A stretch of 64,000 bases of DNA from Akebia trifoliata. Taxonomy: Eukaryota > Streptophyta > Magnoliopsida > Ranunculales > Lardizabalaceae. A program made the position numbers and the translations under genes. Numbering within the stretch: the first letter of the stretch is position 1; each line of letters begins with the position of its first letter. The notes beneath the pieces were generated by a model. It saw nothing but the letters and a program-made list of their open reading frames with translations, was not told where the DNA came from and made no database searches. Positions 44,913 through 59,060 of this stretch are shown here, piece after piece. The stretch covers positions 35,827,988 to 35,891,987 of the forward strand of contig CM030708.1 in NCBI GenBank assembly GCA_017979445.1. The letters run 5' to 3'.

Positions 44913-47555
44913 GTAGCTAACATCCGTACGGACGAGTGGGTATGCGCTACGGATTTTTCGAGATGAGCGGAGAGTGATATACGGGCGACTGAAAAAATGT
45001 ACAAAATTTTGAGTTTTCGACGGGAACGGTCGTCCGGACGGAGTGTTCCGTTGTTTGCCATTTTCAGCAAGGAGTGCCAATCCGAAACTGGAATCTTTCT
45101 ACTCGGACAACGTCGAATTTTCGATACGGACGATTGGGCATGGATTATGTTAAAAATTGAAATACGGGCCATGAGATACGACCATTTGAACACGCACGTG
45201 TCTTTTTCTGAGAAAGGTGTACCCCCGTGGAAATCACCATCTTCGAAAAGGATCCTGGCCTGCGGGACGAAATCTGGGAACATGGTGACGTAGCTAACAT
45301 CCGTACGAACGAGTGGGTATGCGCTACGGATTTTTCGAGTAGAGCGGAGAGTGATATACGGGCGACGGAAAAAATGTCAAAAATTTTGAGTTTTTGACGG
45401 GAACAGTCGCCTAGACGGAGTGTTCCATTGTTTGCCATTTTCAGTAAGGAGCGCCAATCCAAAACTGGAATCTTTCTACTCGAACAACGTCGAAATTTTC
45501 GATACGGACGATTGGGCATGGATTATGTTAAAAACCGAAATACGAGCCATGAGATACAACCATTTGAACACGCACGTGTCTTTTTCTGAAAAAGGTGTAC
45601 CCCCGCGGAAATCACTTTCTTCGAAAAGGATCCTGGCCTGCGGGACGAAATCTGGGAACATGGTGACGTAGCTAACATCCGTACGGACGAGTGGGTATAC
45701 GCTACGGATTTTTCGAGACGAGCGGAGAGTGATATACGGGCGACTGAAAAAATGTAAAAAAATTTGAATTTTCGACGGGAACGGTCGCCCGGACGGAGTG
45801 TTTCGTTGTTTGCCATTTTCGGCAAGGAGCACCAATCTGAAACTGGAATCTTTCTACTCGGACAACGTCGGAATTTTCGATACGGACGATTGGACGTAGA
45901 TTATGTTAAAAATCGAAATACGGGCCATGAGATACGACCATTTGAACACGCACGTGTCTTTTTCTGAGAAAGGTGTACCCCCGTGGAAATCACCTTCTTC
46001 GAAAAGGATCCTGGCCTGCGGGACGAAATCCGGGAACATGGTGACATAGCTAACATCCGTACGGACGAGTTGGTATGCGCTACAGATTTTTTGAGACGAG
46101 CGGAGTATGATATACGGGTGACTGAAAAAACGTCAAACATTTTGAGTTTTCGACGGGAACGGTCGCCCGGACGGAGTGTTCCGTTGATGACCATTTTCGG
46201 CAAGGAGCGCCAATCCGAAACTGGAATCTTTCTTCTCGGACAACGTCAGAATTTTCGATACGGACGATTTTGCATGGATTACGTTAAATATGGAAATACG
46301 GGCCATGAGATACCACCATTTGAACGCACACGTGTCTTTTTTTTAGAAAGGTGTACGTCCGCGGAAATCACCTTCTTCGGAAAGGATCCTGGCCTTCGAG
46401 ACGAAATCCAGGAATATGGTGACGTAGCTAACATCCGTATGGACGAGTGTCTATGCGCTACAGATTTTTCGAGTCTAGCGGAGAGTGAGATACCGGTGTC
46501 TGAAAAAACGTCAGAAATTTTGAGTTTCGATGAGAACGGTCAATTGGAAGGAGCTTCCTGTTGTTTACCATTTTCAGCAAGGAGCGCCAATCCGAAACTA
46601 GAATCTTTCTATTCGAACAGCGTCGAAATTTTCGATACGGACGATTGGGCATAGATTACGTTAAAAACTGAAATACGGGCCATGAGATACGACCATTTGA
46701 ACGCGCACGTGTCTTTTTCTGAGAAAGGTATATCCCCGCAGAAATCACCTTCTTCGGAAAGGATCCTGGCCTGCGGGAAGAAATCCGGGAACATGGTGAC
46801 GCAGCTAACATCCGTACGGACGAGTGGCTATGCACTACGGATTTTTCGAGTAGAGCGGAGAGTGAGATACGGGCGTCTGAAAAAATGTTAGAAATTTTGA
46901 GTTTCGATGGGAACGGTCAACTAGACGGAGCTTCCCGTTGTTTACCATTTTCGGCATGGAGCGCCAATCCAAAACTGGAATCTTTCTACTCGGACAACGT
47001 TGAAATTTTCGATACGGACGATTGGGCATGGATTACGTTAAAAATCGAAATACGGGCCATGAGATACCACCATTTGAATGCGCACGTGTCTTTTTCTGAG
47101 AAAGGTGTACCCCCGCAGAAATCACCTTCTTCGAAAAGGATCCTGGCCTACGGGACAAAATCCGGAAACATGGTGACGTAGCTAACATCCGTACGGATGA
47201 GTGTCTATGCGCTACAGATTTTTTGAGTCTAGCGGAGAGTGAGATACCGGCGTCTGAAAAAATGTCAGAAATTTTGAGTTTTCGACGGGAACGGTCTCCC
47301 GGACGGACTGTTCCATTGTTTGCCATTTTCGGTAAGAAGTGCCAATCCAAAACTGGAATCTTTCTACTCGAACAACGTCGAAATTTTCGATACGGATGAT
47401 TGGGCATGGATTACGTTAAAAACAGAAATACGAGCCATGAGATACGACCATTTGAACACGCACGTGTCTTTTTCTGAAGAAGGTGTACCCCCGCGGAAAT
47501 CACCTTCTTCGAAAAGGATCCTGGCCTGCGGGATGAAATCCGGGAACATGGTGAC

Positions 47556-47933
47556 GTAGCTAACATCCGTACGGACGAGTGGGTATATGCTACAGATTTT
47601 TCGAGACGAGCGGAGAGTGAGATACGGGCGTCAGAAAAAATGTCAGAAATTTCAAGTTTCAGACTGGAACGGTCGTCTCGACGGAGCGTCTCGTTGTTTG
47701 CCATTTTCGGAAAGGAGCGCCAATCCGAAACTGGAATCTTTCTCCTCGGACAATGTCGAAATTTTCTATACGGATGATTGGGCATGGATTTCGTTAAAAA
47801 TTGAAATACGGACCATGAGATACGACCATTTGAAATCGCACGTGCCTTTTTTTGAAAAAGGTGTACCCCCACGGAAATCACCTTCTGCGGAAAGGATCCT
47901 GGCCTGCGGGACGAAATCCGGGAACATGGTGAC
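47556..47933. repeat. Subfamily-B monomer embedded among subfamily-A monomers
   Basis: Carries B markers (TTTGAAATCGCACGTG, CGGAGCGTCTCGTTG, GGATTTCGTTAAAAA) while its neighbours on both sides carry A markers (TTTGAACACGCACGTG, CGGAGTGTTCCGTTG, GGATTA[CT]GTTAAA). Confidence 0.75.
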
Positions 47934-48283
47934 GTAGCTAACATCCGTACGGACGAGTGGGTATATGCTACGGATTTTTCGAGACGAGCGGAGAGTGATA
48001 TACAGGAGACTTAAAAAATGTCAAAAATTTTGAGTTTTCGACGGGAACGATCTCCCGGACGGAGTATTCCGTTATTTGCCATTTTCGGCAATGAGCGCCA
48101 CAAGGTCCGAATTTTCGATACGGACGATTGTGCGTGGATTACGTTAAATATCGAAATACGGGCCATGAGATACCACCATTTGAATGCGCACGTGTCTTTT
48201 TTTGAGAAAGGTGTACCCCCGCAGAAATCACCTTCTTCGGAAAGGATCCTGGCCTACGGGACGAAATCCGTGAACATGGTGAC
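47934..48283. repeat. Short monomer, 350 bp (28-bp internal deletion)
   Basis: GCAATGAGCGCCACAAGGTC joins directly to CGAATTTTCGATACGG, skipping the usual AATCCGAAACTGGAATC stretch near 48101. Confidence 0.85.
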
Positions 48284-49365
48284 GTAGCTAACATCCGTAC
48301 GGACGAGTGGATATGCGCTACAGATTTTTCGAGTAGAGCGGAGAGTAAGATACGGGCGTCTGAAAAAATGTAAGAAATTTTGAGTTTTCGATGGAAACGG
48401 TGAATTGGAAGGAGCTTCCTGTTGTTTACCATTTTCGGCAAGGAGCGCCAATCCGAAACTAGAATCTTTCTACTCGAACAACGTCGAAATTTTCGATACG
48501 GACGATTGGGCATGGATTACGTTAAAAACTGAAATACGAGCCATGAGATACGACCATTTGAACACGCACGTGTCTTTTTCTGAAAAAGGTGTAACCCCGC
48601 GGAAATCACCTTCTTCGAAAAGGATCCTGGCCTGCGGGACGAAATCCGGGAACTTGGTGATGTAGCTAACATCCGTACGGACGAGTGGGTATGCGCTACG
48701 GATTTTTCGAGACTAGCGGAGAGTGATATACAGGCGACTGAAAAAATGTCAAAAATTTTGAGTTTTCGACGGGAACGGTGGCCCGGACGGAGTGTTCCGT
48801 TGTTTGCCATTTTCAGGAAGGAGTGCCAATCCAAAACTGGAATCTTTCTACTCGGACAACGTCAAAATTTTTGATACGGACGATTGGGCATGGATTACGT
48901 TAAAAACCGAAATACGAGCCATGAGATACGACCATTTGAACACGCACGTGTCTTTTTCTGAAAAAGGTGTATAGCCGCGGAAATCACCTTCTTCGAAAAG
49001 GATCCTGGCCTGCGGGACGAAATCTGGGAACATAGTGACGTAGCTAACATCCGTACGGACGAGTGGGTATACGCTACGGATTTTTCGAGACGAGCGGAGA
49101 GTGATATACGGGTGACTGAAAAAACGTCAAAAATTTTGAGTTTTCGACGGGAACGGTCGCCCGGACGGAGTGTTCCGTTGATTGCCATTTTCGGCAAGGA
49201 GCGCCAATCCGAAACTGGAATCTTTCTTCTCGGACAACGTCAGAATTTTTGATACGGACGATTGTACGTGGATTACGTTAAATATTGAAATACGGGCCAT
49301 GAGATACCACCATTTGAACGCACACGTGTCTTTTTTTTAGAAAGGTGTACGTCCGCGGAAATCAC

Positions 49366-49422
49366 CTCCTTCTTCGGAATCTTCTAGAGGAATCCGGGTC
49401 GGGTGAAAAACTGGTGTGACAT
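49366..49422. other. Non-satellite filler at the A-to-B subfamily switch
   Basis: After AATCACCTCCTTCTTCGGAA the monomer tail is replaced by CTTCTAGAGGAATCCGGGTC, GGGTGAAAAACTGGTGTGAC before the next GTAGCTAAC at 49423. Monomers before it are mostly subfamily A, those after are subfamily B. Confidence 0.75.
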
Positions 49423-51616
49423 GTAGCTAACATCCGTACGGACGAGTGGGTATACGCTACTGATTTTTCTAGTGGAGCGGAGAGTGAGATACGGGCGTCT
49501 GAAAAAATGTAAGAAATTTCGAGTTTCAGACGGGAACGGTTGCCCCGACGGAGTGTCTCGTTGTTTGCCATTTTCGGCAAGGAGAGCCAATCCGAAACTA
49601 GAATCTTTCCCCTCGTTAAACGTCGGAATTTTTTATACGGACGATTGGGCGTGGATTTCGTTAAAAACTGAAATACGGGCCATGAGATACGACCATTTGA
49701 AATCGCACGTGTCTTTTTAAGAAAAAGGTGTACCCCCACGGAAATCACCTTCTTCGGGAAGGATCTCGGCCTGCGGGATGAAATCCGGGAACATGGTGAC
49801 GTAGCTAACATCCATACGGACGAGTGGGTATGTGCTACCGATTTTTCTAGTCGAGCGGAGAGTGAGATACGGGCGTCTGAAAAAATGTCAGAAATTTCGA
49901 GTTTCAGATGGGAACGGTCGGCCCGACGGAGCGTCCCGTTGTTTGCAATTTTCGGCAAGGAGTGCCAATCCGAAACTAGAATCTTTCTCCTTGGACAACG
50001 TCAGAATTTTCGATATAGACGATTGGGCGTGGATTTCGTTAAAAACTGAAATACGGGCCATGAGATACGACCATTTGAAATCGCACGTGTCTTTTTCTGA
50101 AAAAGGTGTACCCCAAGGAAATCACCTGCTTCGGAAAGAATCCCGGCCTGCGGGACGAAATCCGGGAACATGGTCACGTAGCTAACATCCGTACGGACGA
50201 GTGGGCATGCACTACCGATTTTTCTAGTCGAGTGGAGAGTGAGATACGGGCGTCTGAAAAAATGTCAGAAATTTTGAGTTTCCGACGGGAACGGTCGCCC
50301 CGACGGAGCGTATCTTTTTTTGCCATTTTCTGCAAGGAGCGCAAATCCAAACTGGAATCTTTCTACTCGGACAATGTCGGAATTTTTATACGGACGATTG
50401 GGCGTGGATTATGTTAAAAATCGAAATACGGGCCATGAGATACGACCAATTGAAATCGCACGTTTCTTTTTCTTAAAAAGGTGTACCCCCATGTAAATCA
50501 CCTTCTTCGGAAAGGATCCTGGCCTGCGGGACGAAATCCGGGAACATGGTGACGTAGCTAACATCCGTACGGACGAGTAGGTATGCGCTACCAATTTTTC
50601 TAGTCGAGCGGAGAGTGAGATACGGGCGTCTGAAAAAATGTAAGAAATTTCTATTTTCAGATGGGAACGGTCGCCCCGATGGAGCGTCTCGTTGTTTGCC
50701 ATTTTCGGTAAGGAGTGCAAATCTGAAACTGGAATCTTTCTACTCGAACAACGTCGAAATTTTCGATACGGACGATTGGGCGTGAATTTCGTTAAAAACC
50801 GAAATACGGGCCATGAGATACGACCATTTGAAATCGCACGTGTCTTTTTCTGAAAAAGGTGTACCCCCACGGAAATCACCTTTTTCGAAAAGGATCTCGG
50901 CCTGCGGGACGAAATCTGGGAACATGGTGACGTAGCTAACATCCGTACGGACGAGTGGGTATGCGCTACCGATTTTTCTAGTCGAGCGGAGAGTGAGATA
51001 CGGGCGTCTGAAAAAATGTCAGAAATTTCGAGTTTCAGACGGGAACGGTCGTCCCGACGGAGCGTCTCGTTGTTTTCCATTTTTGGCAAGGAGCGCCAAT
51101 CCGAAACTGGAATCTTTCTCCTCGGACAACGTCAGAATTTTTGATACAGACGATTGGGCGTAGATTTCGTTAAAAACTGAAATACGGACAATTAGATACG
51201 ACCATTTGCAATCGCACGTGTCTTTTTTTTAAAAAGGTGTACCCCCACGGAAATCACCTTCTTCGAAAAGGATCCTGGCCTACGGGACGAAATCCGGGAA
51301 CATGGTGACGTAGCTAACATCCGTACGGACGAGTGGGTATGCGCTACCAATTTTTCTAGTCGAGCGGAGGGTGAGATACAGGCGTCTGAAAAAATGTCAG
51401 AAATTTCGAGTTTCCAACAGGAACGGTCGGCCCGACGGAGCGTCTCGTTGTTTGCCATTTTCGGTAAGGAGCGCCAATCCGAAACTGGAATCTTTCTCCT
51501 CGGACAATGTCGGAATTTTCGATACGGACGATTGGGCGTAGATTTCATTAAAAACTGAAATACGGGCTATGAGATATGACCATTTGAAATCGCACGTGTC
51601 TTTTTTTTAAAAAGGT

Positions 51617-54600
51617 GTACTCATACGAAAATCATATTCTTCGGAAAAGATGTTGGCCTGAGGGACGAAATCCAAGAACATGGTGGCGTAGCTAACATTC
51701 GTACGGACGAGTGGGTATGTGCTACCGATTTTTCTAGTCGAGCGGAGAGTGAGATACGGGCGTCTGAAAAAATGTCAGAAATTTCGAGTTTCCAACGGGA
51801 ACGGTCGGCCCGACGGAACGTCTTGTTGTTTGCCATTTTCGGTAAGGAGCGCCAATCCGAAACTGGAATCTTTCTCCTCGGACAATGTCGGAATTTTAAA
51901 TACGGACGTTTGGGCGTGGATTTCATTAAAAACTGAAATACGGGCTATTAGATACGACCATTTGAAATCGCACATGTCTTTTTTTTGAAAAGGTGTACTC
52001 CTACGAAAATCATATTCTTCGGAAAAGATCCTGGCCTGCGGGACGAAATCCGGGAACATTATGACGTAGCTAACATCCGTACGGACGAGTGGGTATACGC
52101 TACCGATTTTTCTAGTCGAGCGGAGAGTGAGATACGAGGGCTTGAAAAAATGTCAGAAATTTCGAGTTTCAGACGGGAACAGTCGTCCCGACGGAGAGTC
52201 TCGTTGTTTTCCATTTTCGGCAAGGAGCGCCAATCCGAAACTGGAATCTTTCTCCTCGGACAACGTCGGAATTTTCGATACGGACTATTGGGAGTAGATT
52301 TCGTTAAAAACTTAAATACGGGCCATGAGATACGACCATTTGAAATCGCACGTGTCTTTTTTTGAAAAAGGTGTACTCCCATGAAAATCACCTTCTTCGA
52401 AAAGGATCCTAGCCTGCGGGATGAAATCCGGGAACCTGGTGACGTAGCTAACATCCGTACGGACGAGTGGATATGCGCTACCGATTTTTCGAGTGGAGCG
52501 GAGAGTGAGATACGGGCGTCTGAAAAAATGTCAGAAATTTTGAGTTTCAGACGGGAACGGTCGTCCCGACGGAGCGTCTCGTTGTTTTCCATTTTCGGCA
52601 AGGAGCGCCAATGCGAAACTGGAATCTTTCTCCTCGGACAACGTCGGAATTTTTGATACGGACGATTGGGCGTAGATTTCGTTAAAAACTAAAATACGGG
52701 CAATGAGATACGTACATTTGCAATCGCACGTGTCTTTTTATGAAAAAGGTGTACCCCCACGGAAATCACCTTCTTCGGAAAGGATCCTGGCCTGCGGGAT
52801 GAAATCCGGGAACATGGTGACGTAGCTAACATCCGTACAGACGAGTGGGTATGCGCTACCGATTTTTCTAGTCAAGCGGAGAGTGAGATACGGGCGTCTG
52901 AAAAAATGTAAGAAATTTGAAGTTTCCAACAAGAACGGTCGGTCCGACGGAGCGTCTCGTTGTTTGCCATTTTTGGTAAAGAGCGCCAATCCTAACTAGA
53001 ATCTTTCTCCTCGGACAATGTCAGAATTTTCGATACGGACGATTGGGCGTGGATTTCGTTAAAAACTTAAATACGGGCCATGAGATACGACCATTTGAAA
53101 TCGCACGTGTCTTTTTTTGAAAAAGGTGTACTCCCATGAAAATCACCTTTTTCGAAAAGGATCCTAGCCTGCGGGACGAAATCTGGGAACCTGGTGACGT
53201 AGCTAACATCCGTACGGACGAGTGGATATGCGCTACCGATTTTTCGAGTGGAGCGGAGAGTGAGATACGGGCGTCTGAAAAAATGTCAGAAATTTCGAGT
53301 TTCAGACGGGAACGGTCGTCTCGACGGAGCGTCTCGTTGTTTTCCATTTTCGGCAAGTAGCGCTAATCCGAAACTCAAATCTTTCTCCTTAGACAACGTC
53401 GGAATTTTCGATACGGACGATTGGTCGTGGATTTCGTTAAAACTGAAATACAGGCCATGAGATACGACCATTTGCAATCGCACGTGTCTTTTTCTTAAAA
53501 AGGTGTACCCCCACAGAAATCACCTTCTTCGGAAAGGATCCTGGCCTGCGGGACGAAATCTGGGAACATGGTGACGTAGCTAACATCCGTACGGACGAGT
53601 GGGTATGCGCTACCGATTTTTCTAGCTGAGCGGAGAGTTAGATACGGGCGTCTGAAAAAATGTCAGAAATTTCGAGTTTCCAACAGGAACGGTCGGTCCG
53701 ACGGAGCGTCTCGTTGTTTGCCATTTTCGGTAAAGAGCGCCAATCCAAAACTGGAATCTTTCTTCTCGGACAATGTCGGAATTTTCGATACGGACGATTG
53801 GGCGTGGATTTCATTAAAAACTGAAATACAGGATATGAGATACGACCATTTGAAATCGCACGTATCTTTTTTTTAAAAAGGTGTACTCATACGAAAATCA
53901 CATTCTTCGGAAAAGATCTTGGCCTGAGGGACGAAATCCGGGAACATGGTGGCGTAGCTAACATCCGTACGGACGAGTGGGTATGCGCTACCGATTTTTC
54001 TAGTCGAGCGGAGAGTGAGATACGGGCGTCTGAAAAAATGTAAGAAATTTCGAGTTTCCAACGGGAACGGTCGGCCCGACGGAGCGTCTTGTTGTTTGCC
54101 ATTTTCGGTAAGGAGCGCCAATCCGAAACTGGAATCTTTCTACTCGGACAATGTCAGAATTTTAAATACGGACGTTTGGGCGTGGATTTCATTAAAAACT
54201 GAAATACGGGCTATGAGATACGACCATTTGAAATCGCACGTGTCTTTTTTTTTAAAAGGTGTACTTCTACGAAAATCACATTCTTTGGAAAAGATCCTGG
54301 CCTACAGGACGAAATCCGGGAACATGGTGACGTAGCTAACATCCGTACGGACGAGTGGATATGCGCTACCGATTTTTCTAGTCGAGCGGAGAGTGAGATA
54401 CGGGGGCTTGAAAAAATGTCAGAAATTTCGAGTTTCAGACGGGAACGGTCGTCCCGACGGAGAGTCTCGTTGTTTTCCATTTTCGGCAAGGAGCGCCAAT
54501 CTGAAACTGGAATATTTCTCCTCGGACAACGTCGAAATTTTCGATACGGACAATTAGGAGTGGATTTCGTTAAAAACTTAAATACGGGCCGTGAGATACG

Positions 54601-56526
54601 ACCATTTGAAATCGCACGTGTCTTTTTTTGAAAAAGGTGTACTCCCATGAAAATCACCTTCTTCGGAAAGGATCCTAGCCTGCGGGACGAAATCCGGGAA
54701 CTTTGTGACGTAGCCAACATCCGTACGGACGAGTGGATATGCGCTACCGATTTTTCAATTGGAGCGGAGAGTGAGATACGGGCGTCTGAAAAAATGTCAG
54801 AAATTTCAAGTTTCAGACGGGAACGGTCGTCCCGACGAAGCGTCTCGTTGTTTTCCATTTTCGGCAAGCAGCGCCAATCCGAAACTCAAATCTTTCTCCA
54901 CGGACAACGTCGGAATTTTCGATACGGACGATTGGCCGTGGATTTCGTTAAAAACTGAAATACGGGCCATGAGATATGACCATTTGAAATCGCACGTGTC
55001 TTTTTTTGAAAAAGGTGTACCCCCACGTAAATCACCTTCTTCGAAAAGGATCTCGGCCTGCGGGACGAAATCCGGGAACATGGTGACGTAGCTAACATCC
55101 GTACGGACGAGTGGGTATGCGCTACCAATTTTTCTAGTCAAGCGGAGAGTGAGATACGGGCGTCTGAAAAAATGTAAGAAATTTCAAGTTTCAGACGGGA
55201 ACGGTCGCCCCGACGGAGCGTCTCGTTGTTTGCCATTTTCAGTAAGGAGCGCCAATCCGAAACTGAAATCTTTCTACTCGGAAAATGTCGGAATTTTCGA
55301 TACGGACGATTGGGCATGGATTTCATTAAAAACTGAAATACGGGCCATGAGATACAACCATTTGAAATCGCACGTGTCTTTTCCTAAAAAAGGTGTACCC
55401 CCACGGAAATCACCTTCTTCGAAAAGGATCTCGGCCTGCAGGATGAAATCCGGGAACATGGTGACGTAGCTAACATCCGTACGGACGAGTGGCTATGCGC
55501 TACCGATTTTTCTAGTCGAGCGGAGAGTGAGATACGGGCGTCTGAAAAAATGTAAGAAATTTTGAGTTTCAGACGGGAACGGTCGTCCCGACGGAGCGTC
55601 TCGTTGTTTTCCATTTTTTGTAAGGAGCGCTAATCCGAAACTAGAATCTTTCTCCCCAGACAACGTCGGAATTTTTGATACGGACGATTGGGCATAGATT
55701 TCGTTAAAAACTGAAATACGGGCAATGAGATACGACCATTTGCAATCGCACGTGTCTTTTTCTAAAAAAGGTGTACCCCCACGGTAATCACCTTCTTCGG
55801 AAAGGATCCTGGCCTGCGGGACGAAATCCGGGAACATGGTCACGTAGCTAACATCCGTACGGACGAGTGGGTATGCGCTACCGATTTTTCTAGTCGAGCG
55901 GAGAGTGAGATACGGGCGTCTGAAAAAATGTAAGAAATTTCGAGTTTCAGACGGGAACGGTCGCCCCGACGGAGCGTCTTGTTGTTTGCCATTTTCGGTA
56001 AGGAGCGCCAATCCGAAACTGGAATCTTTCTCCTTAGACAACGTCAAAATTTTTGATACGGACGATTGGGCGTAGATTTCGTTAAAAACCGAAATACGGG
56101 CCATGAGATACGACCATTTGAAATCGCACGTGTCTTTTTCTTAAAAAGGTGTACCCCCACGGAAATCACCTTCTTCGAAAAGGATCTCGGCCTGCGGGAC
56201 GAAATCCGGGAACATGGTGACGTAGCTAACATCCGTACGGACGAGTGGGTATGCGCTACCGATTGTTCTAGTCGAGCGGAGAGTGAGATACGGGCGTCTG
56301 AAAAAATGTAAGAAATTTTGAGTTTCAGACGGGAACGGTCGTCCCGACGGAGCGTCTCGTTGTTTTCCATTTTCGGTAAGGAGCGCCAATCCGAAACTGG
56401 AATCTTTCTCCTCGGACAACGTCGGAATTTTTGATACGGACGATTGGGCGTAGATTTCGTTAAAAACTGAAATACGGGCCATGAGATACGACCATTTGAA
56501 ATCGCACGTGTCTTTTTCTTAAAAAG
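51617..56526. repeat. Six-monomer higher-order repeat, period about 2266-2268 bp
   Basis: Paired private variants lie six monomers apart: GTACTCATACGAAAATCA plus GGCCTGAGGGACG and GGTGGCGTAGC at about 51617 and 53880; GGGCTTGAAAAAATGTC at 52131 and 54397; GTACTTCTACGAAAATCACA at 54258 and 56526. 6 x 378 = 2268. Confidence 0.8.
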
Positions 56527-58839
56527 GTGTACTTCTACGAAAATCACATTCTTCGGAAAAGATCCTGGCCTGCGGGACGAAATCCGGGATCATGGTGGCG
56601 TAGCTAACATCCGTACGGACGAGTGGGTATGCGCTACCAATTCTAGTCGAGAGCGGAGAGTGAGATACGGGCGTCTGAAAAAATGTAAGAAATTTTGAGT
56701 TGCAGACGGGAACGGTCGCCCCGACGGAGCGTCTCGTTGTTTTCAATTTTCGGCAAGGAGCGCCAATCCGAAACTTTAATCTTTCTCCTCAGAATACGTC
56801 ATAATTTTCGATACGGACGATTGGCCGTGGATTTCGTTAAAAACTGAAATACGGGCCATGAGATACGACCATTTGAAATCATACGTGTCTTTTTCTGAAA
56901 AAGGTGTATCCCAACGGAAATCAGCTTCTTCGGAAAGGATCCTGACCTGCGGGATGAAATCCGGGAACATGGTGACGTAGCTAACATCCGTACGGACGAG
57001 TGGATATGCGCTACCGATTTTTCGAGTGGAGCGGAGAGTGAGATACGGGCGTCTGAAAAAATGTCAGAAATTTCGAGTTTCTGACGGGAACGGTCGCCCC
57101 GATGGAGCGTCTCTTTGTTTGCCATTTTCTGCAAGGAGCGCCAATCCGAAACTGGAATCTTTCTCCTCGGACAATGTTGAAATTTTTGATACGGACGATT
57201 AGGCGTGGATTATGTTAAAAACCGAAATACGGGCCATGAGATACGACCATTTGAAATCGCACGTGTCTTTTTCTGAAAAAGGTATACCCCCACGTAAATC
57301 ACCTTCTTCGGAAAGGATCTCAGCTTGCGGGACGAAATCCGGGAACATGGTGACGTAGCTAACATCCGTACGGACGAGTGGGTATGCAATACCGATTTTT
57401 CTAGTCGAGCGGAGAGTGAGATACGGGCGTCTGAAAAAATGTCAGAAATTTCGAGTTTCAGACGGGAATGGTCGCCTAGACGGAGCGTCTCATTGTTTGC
57501 CATTTTCGGCAAGGAGCGCCAATCTGAAAACTCAAATCTTTCTCCTCGGACAATGTCGGAATTTTCGATACGGACGATTGGCCATGGATTTCGTTAAAAA
57601 CTGAAATACGGGCCATGAGATACGACCATTTGCAATCGCACGTGTCTTTTTCTGAAAAAGGTGTACCCCCACGGAAATCACCTTCTTCGGAAAGGATCTT
57701 GGCTTGAGGGACGAAATCCGGGAACATGGTGACGTAGCTAACATCCGTACGGACGAGTGGGTATGCGCTACCGATTTTTCTAGTCGAGCAGAGAGTGAGA
57801 TACGGGCGTCTGAAAAAATGTAAGAAATTTTGAGTTTCAGACTGGAACGGTCGCCCCGACGGAGCGTCTCGTTGTTTGCCATTTTCGGCAAGGAGCGCCA
57901 ATCCAAAATTGGAATCTTTCTCCTCAGACAACGTCGAAATTTTCGATACGGACGATTAGCCATGGATTTCGTTAAAAACCGAAATACGGGCCATGAGTTA
58001 CGACCATTTGAAATCGCACGTGTCTTTTTCTGAAACAGGTGTACTCCCACGGAAATCACCTTCTTCGAAAAGGATCTCGGCCTACGGGACGAAATCCGAG
58101 AACATGGTGACGTAGCTAACATCCGTACGGACGAGTGGGTATGCGCTATCGATTTTTCTAGTCGAGCGGAGAGTGAGGTACGGGCGTCTGAAAAAATGTC
58201 AGAAATTTCGAGTTTCCAACGGGAACGGTCGGCCGACGGAGCGTCTTGTTGTTTGCCATTTTCGGTAAGGAGCGCCAATCCAAAACTGGAATCTTTCTCC
58301 TCGGAAAATGTCAGAATTTTCGATACGGACGATTGGGCGTGGATTTCATTAAAAACTGAAATACGGGCTATGAGATACGACCATTTGAAATCGCACGTGT
58401 CTTTTTCTTAAAAAGGTGTACTCCTACGAAAATCACATTCTTCGGAAAAGATCCTGGCCTGCGGGACGAAATCTAGGAACATGGTGACGTAGCTAACATC
58501 CGTACGGACGAGTGAGTATGCGCTACCAATTTTTCTAGTCGAGCGGAGAGTGAGATACAGGCGTCTGAAAAAATGTCAGAAATTTCGAGTTTCCGACGGG
58601 AACGGTCGCCCCGACGGAGCGTCTCGTTGTTTGCCATTTTCTACAAGGAGCGCCAATTCGAAATTAGAATCTTTCTGCTCGGACAATGTCGAAATTTTTG
58701 ATACGGACGATTAGGCGTGGATTATGTTAAAAACCGAAATACGGGTCATGAGATACGACCATTTGAAATCGCACGTGTCTTTTTCTGAAAAAGGTGTACC
58801 CCCAAGTAAATCACCTTCTTCGGAAAGGATCTCGGCCTG

Positions 58840-59060
58840 CGGGACGAAAATCCAGGAACAAGGTGGCGTAGCTAACATCCGTACGGACGAGTGGGTTATG
58901 TGCTTCCCGATTTTTTTAGTCGAGCGGAGAGAGTGAGATACGGGACGTCTAAAAAAAAGTAGTAAGAAATTTTGAGTTCAGACGGGAGGGTCACGGTTTT
59001 TCGTTCCGACGGAGCGTCTCGTTGTTTTCCATTTTCGGCAAGGAGCGCCAATCCGAAAGG
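58840..59060. other. Indel-dense patch in the satellite
   Basis: Matches the clean monomer near 61130 but with many 1-4 nt indels (GGGTTATGTGCTTCCCG, GCGGAGAGAGTGAG, GGGACGTCTAAAAAAAAG, GGGAGGGTCACGG). Confidence 0.75.
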
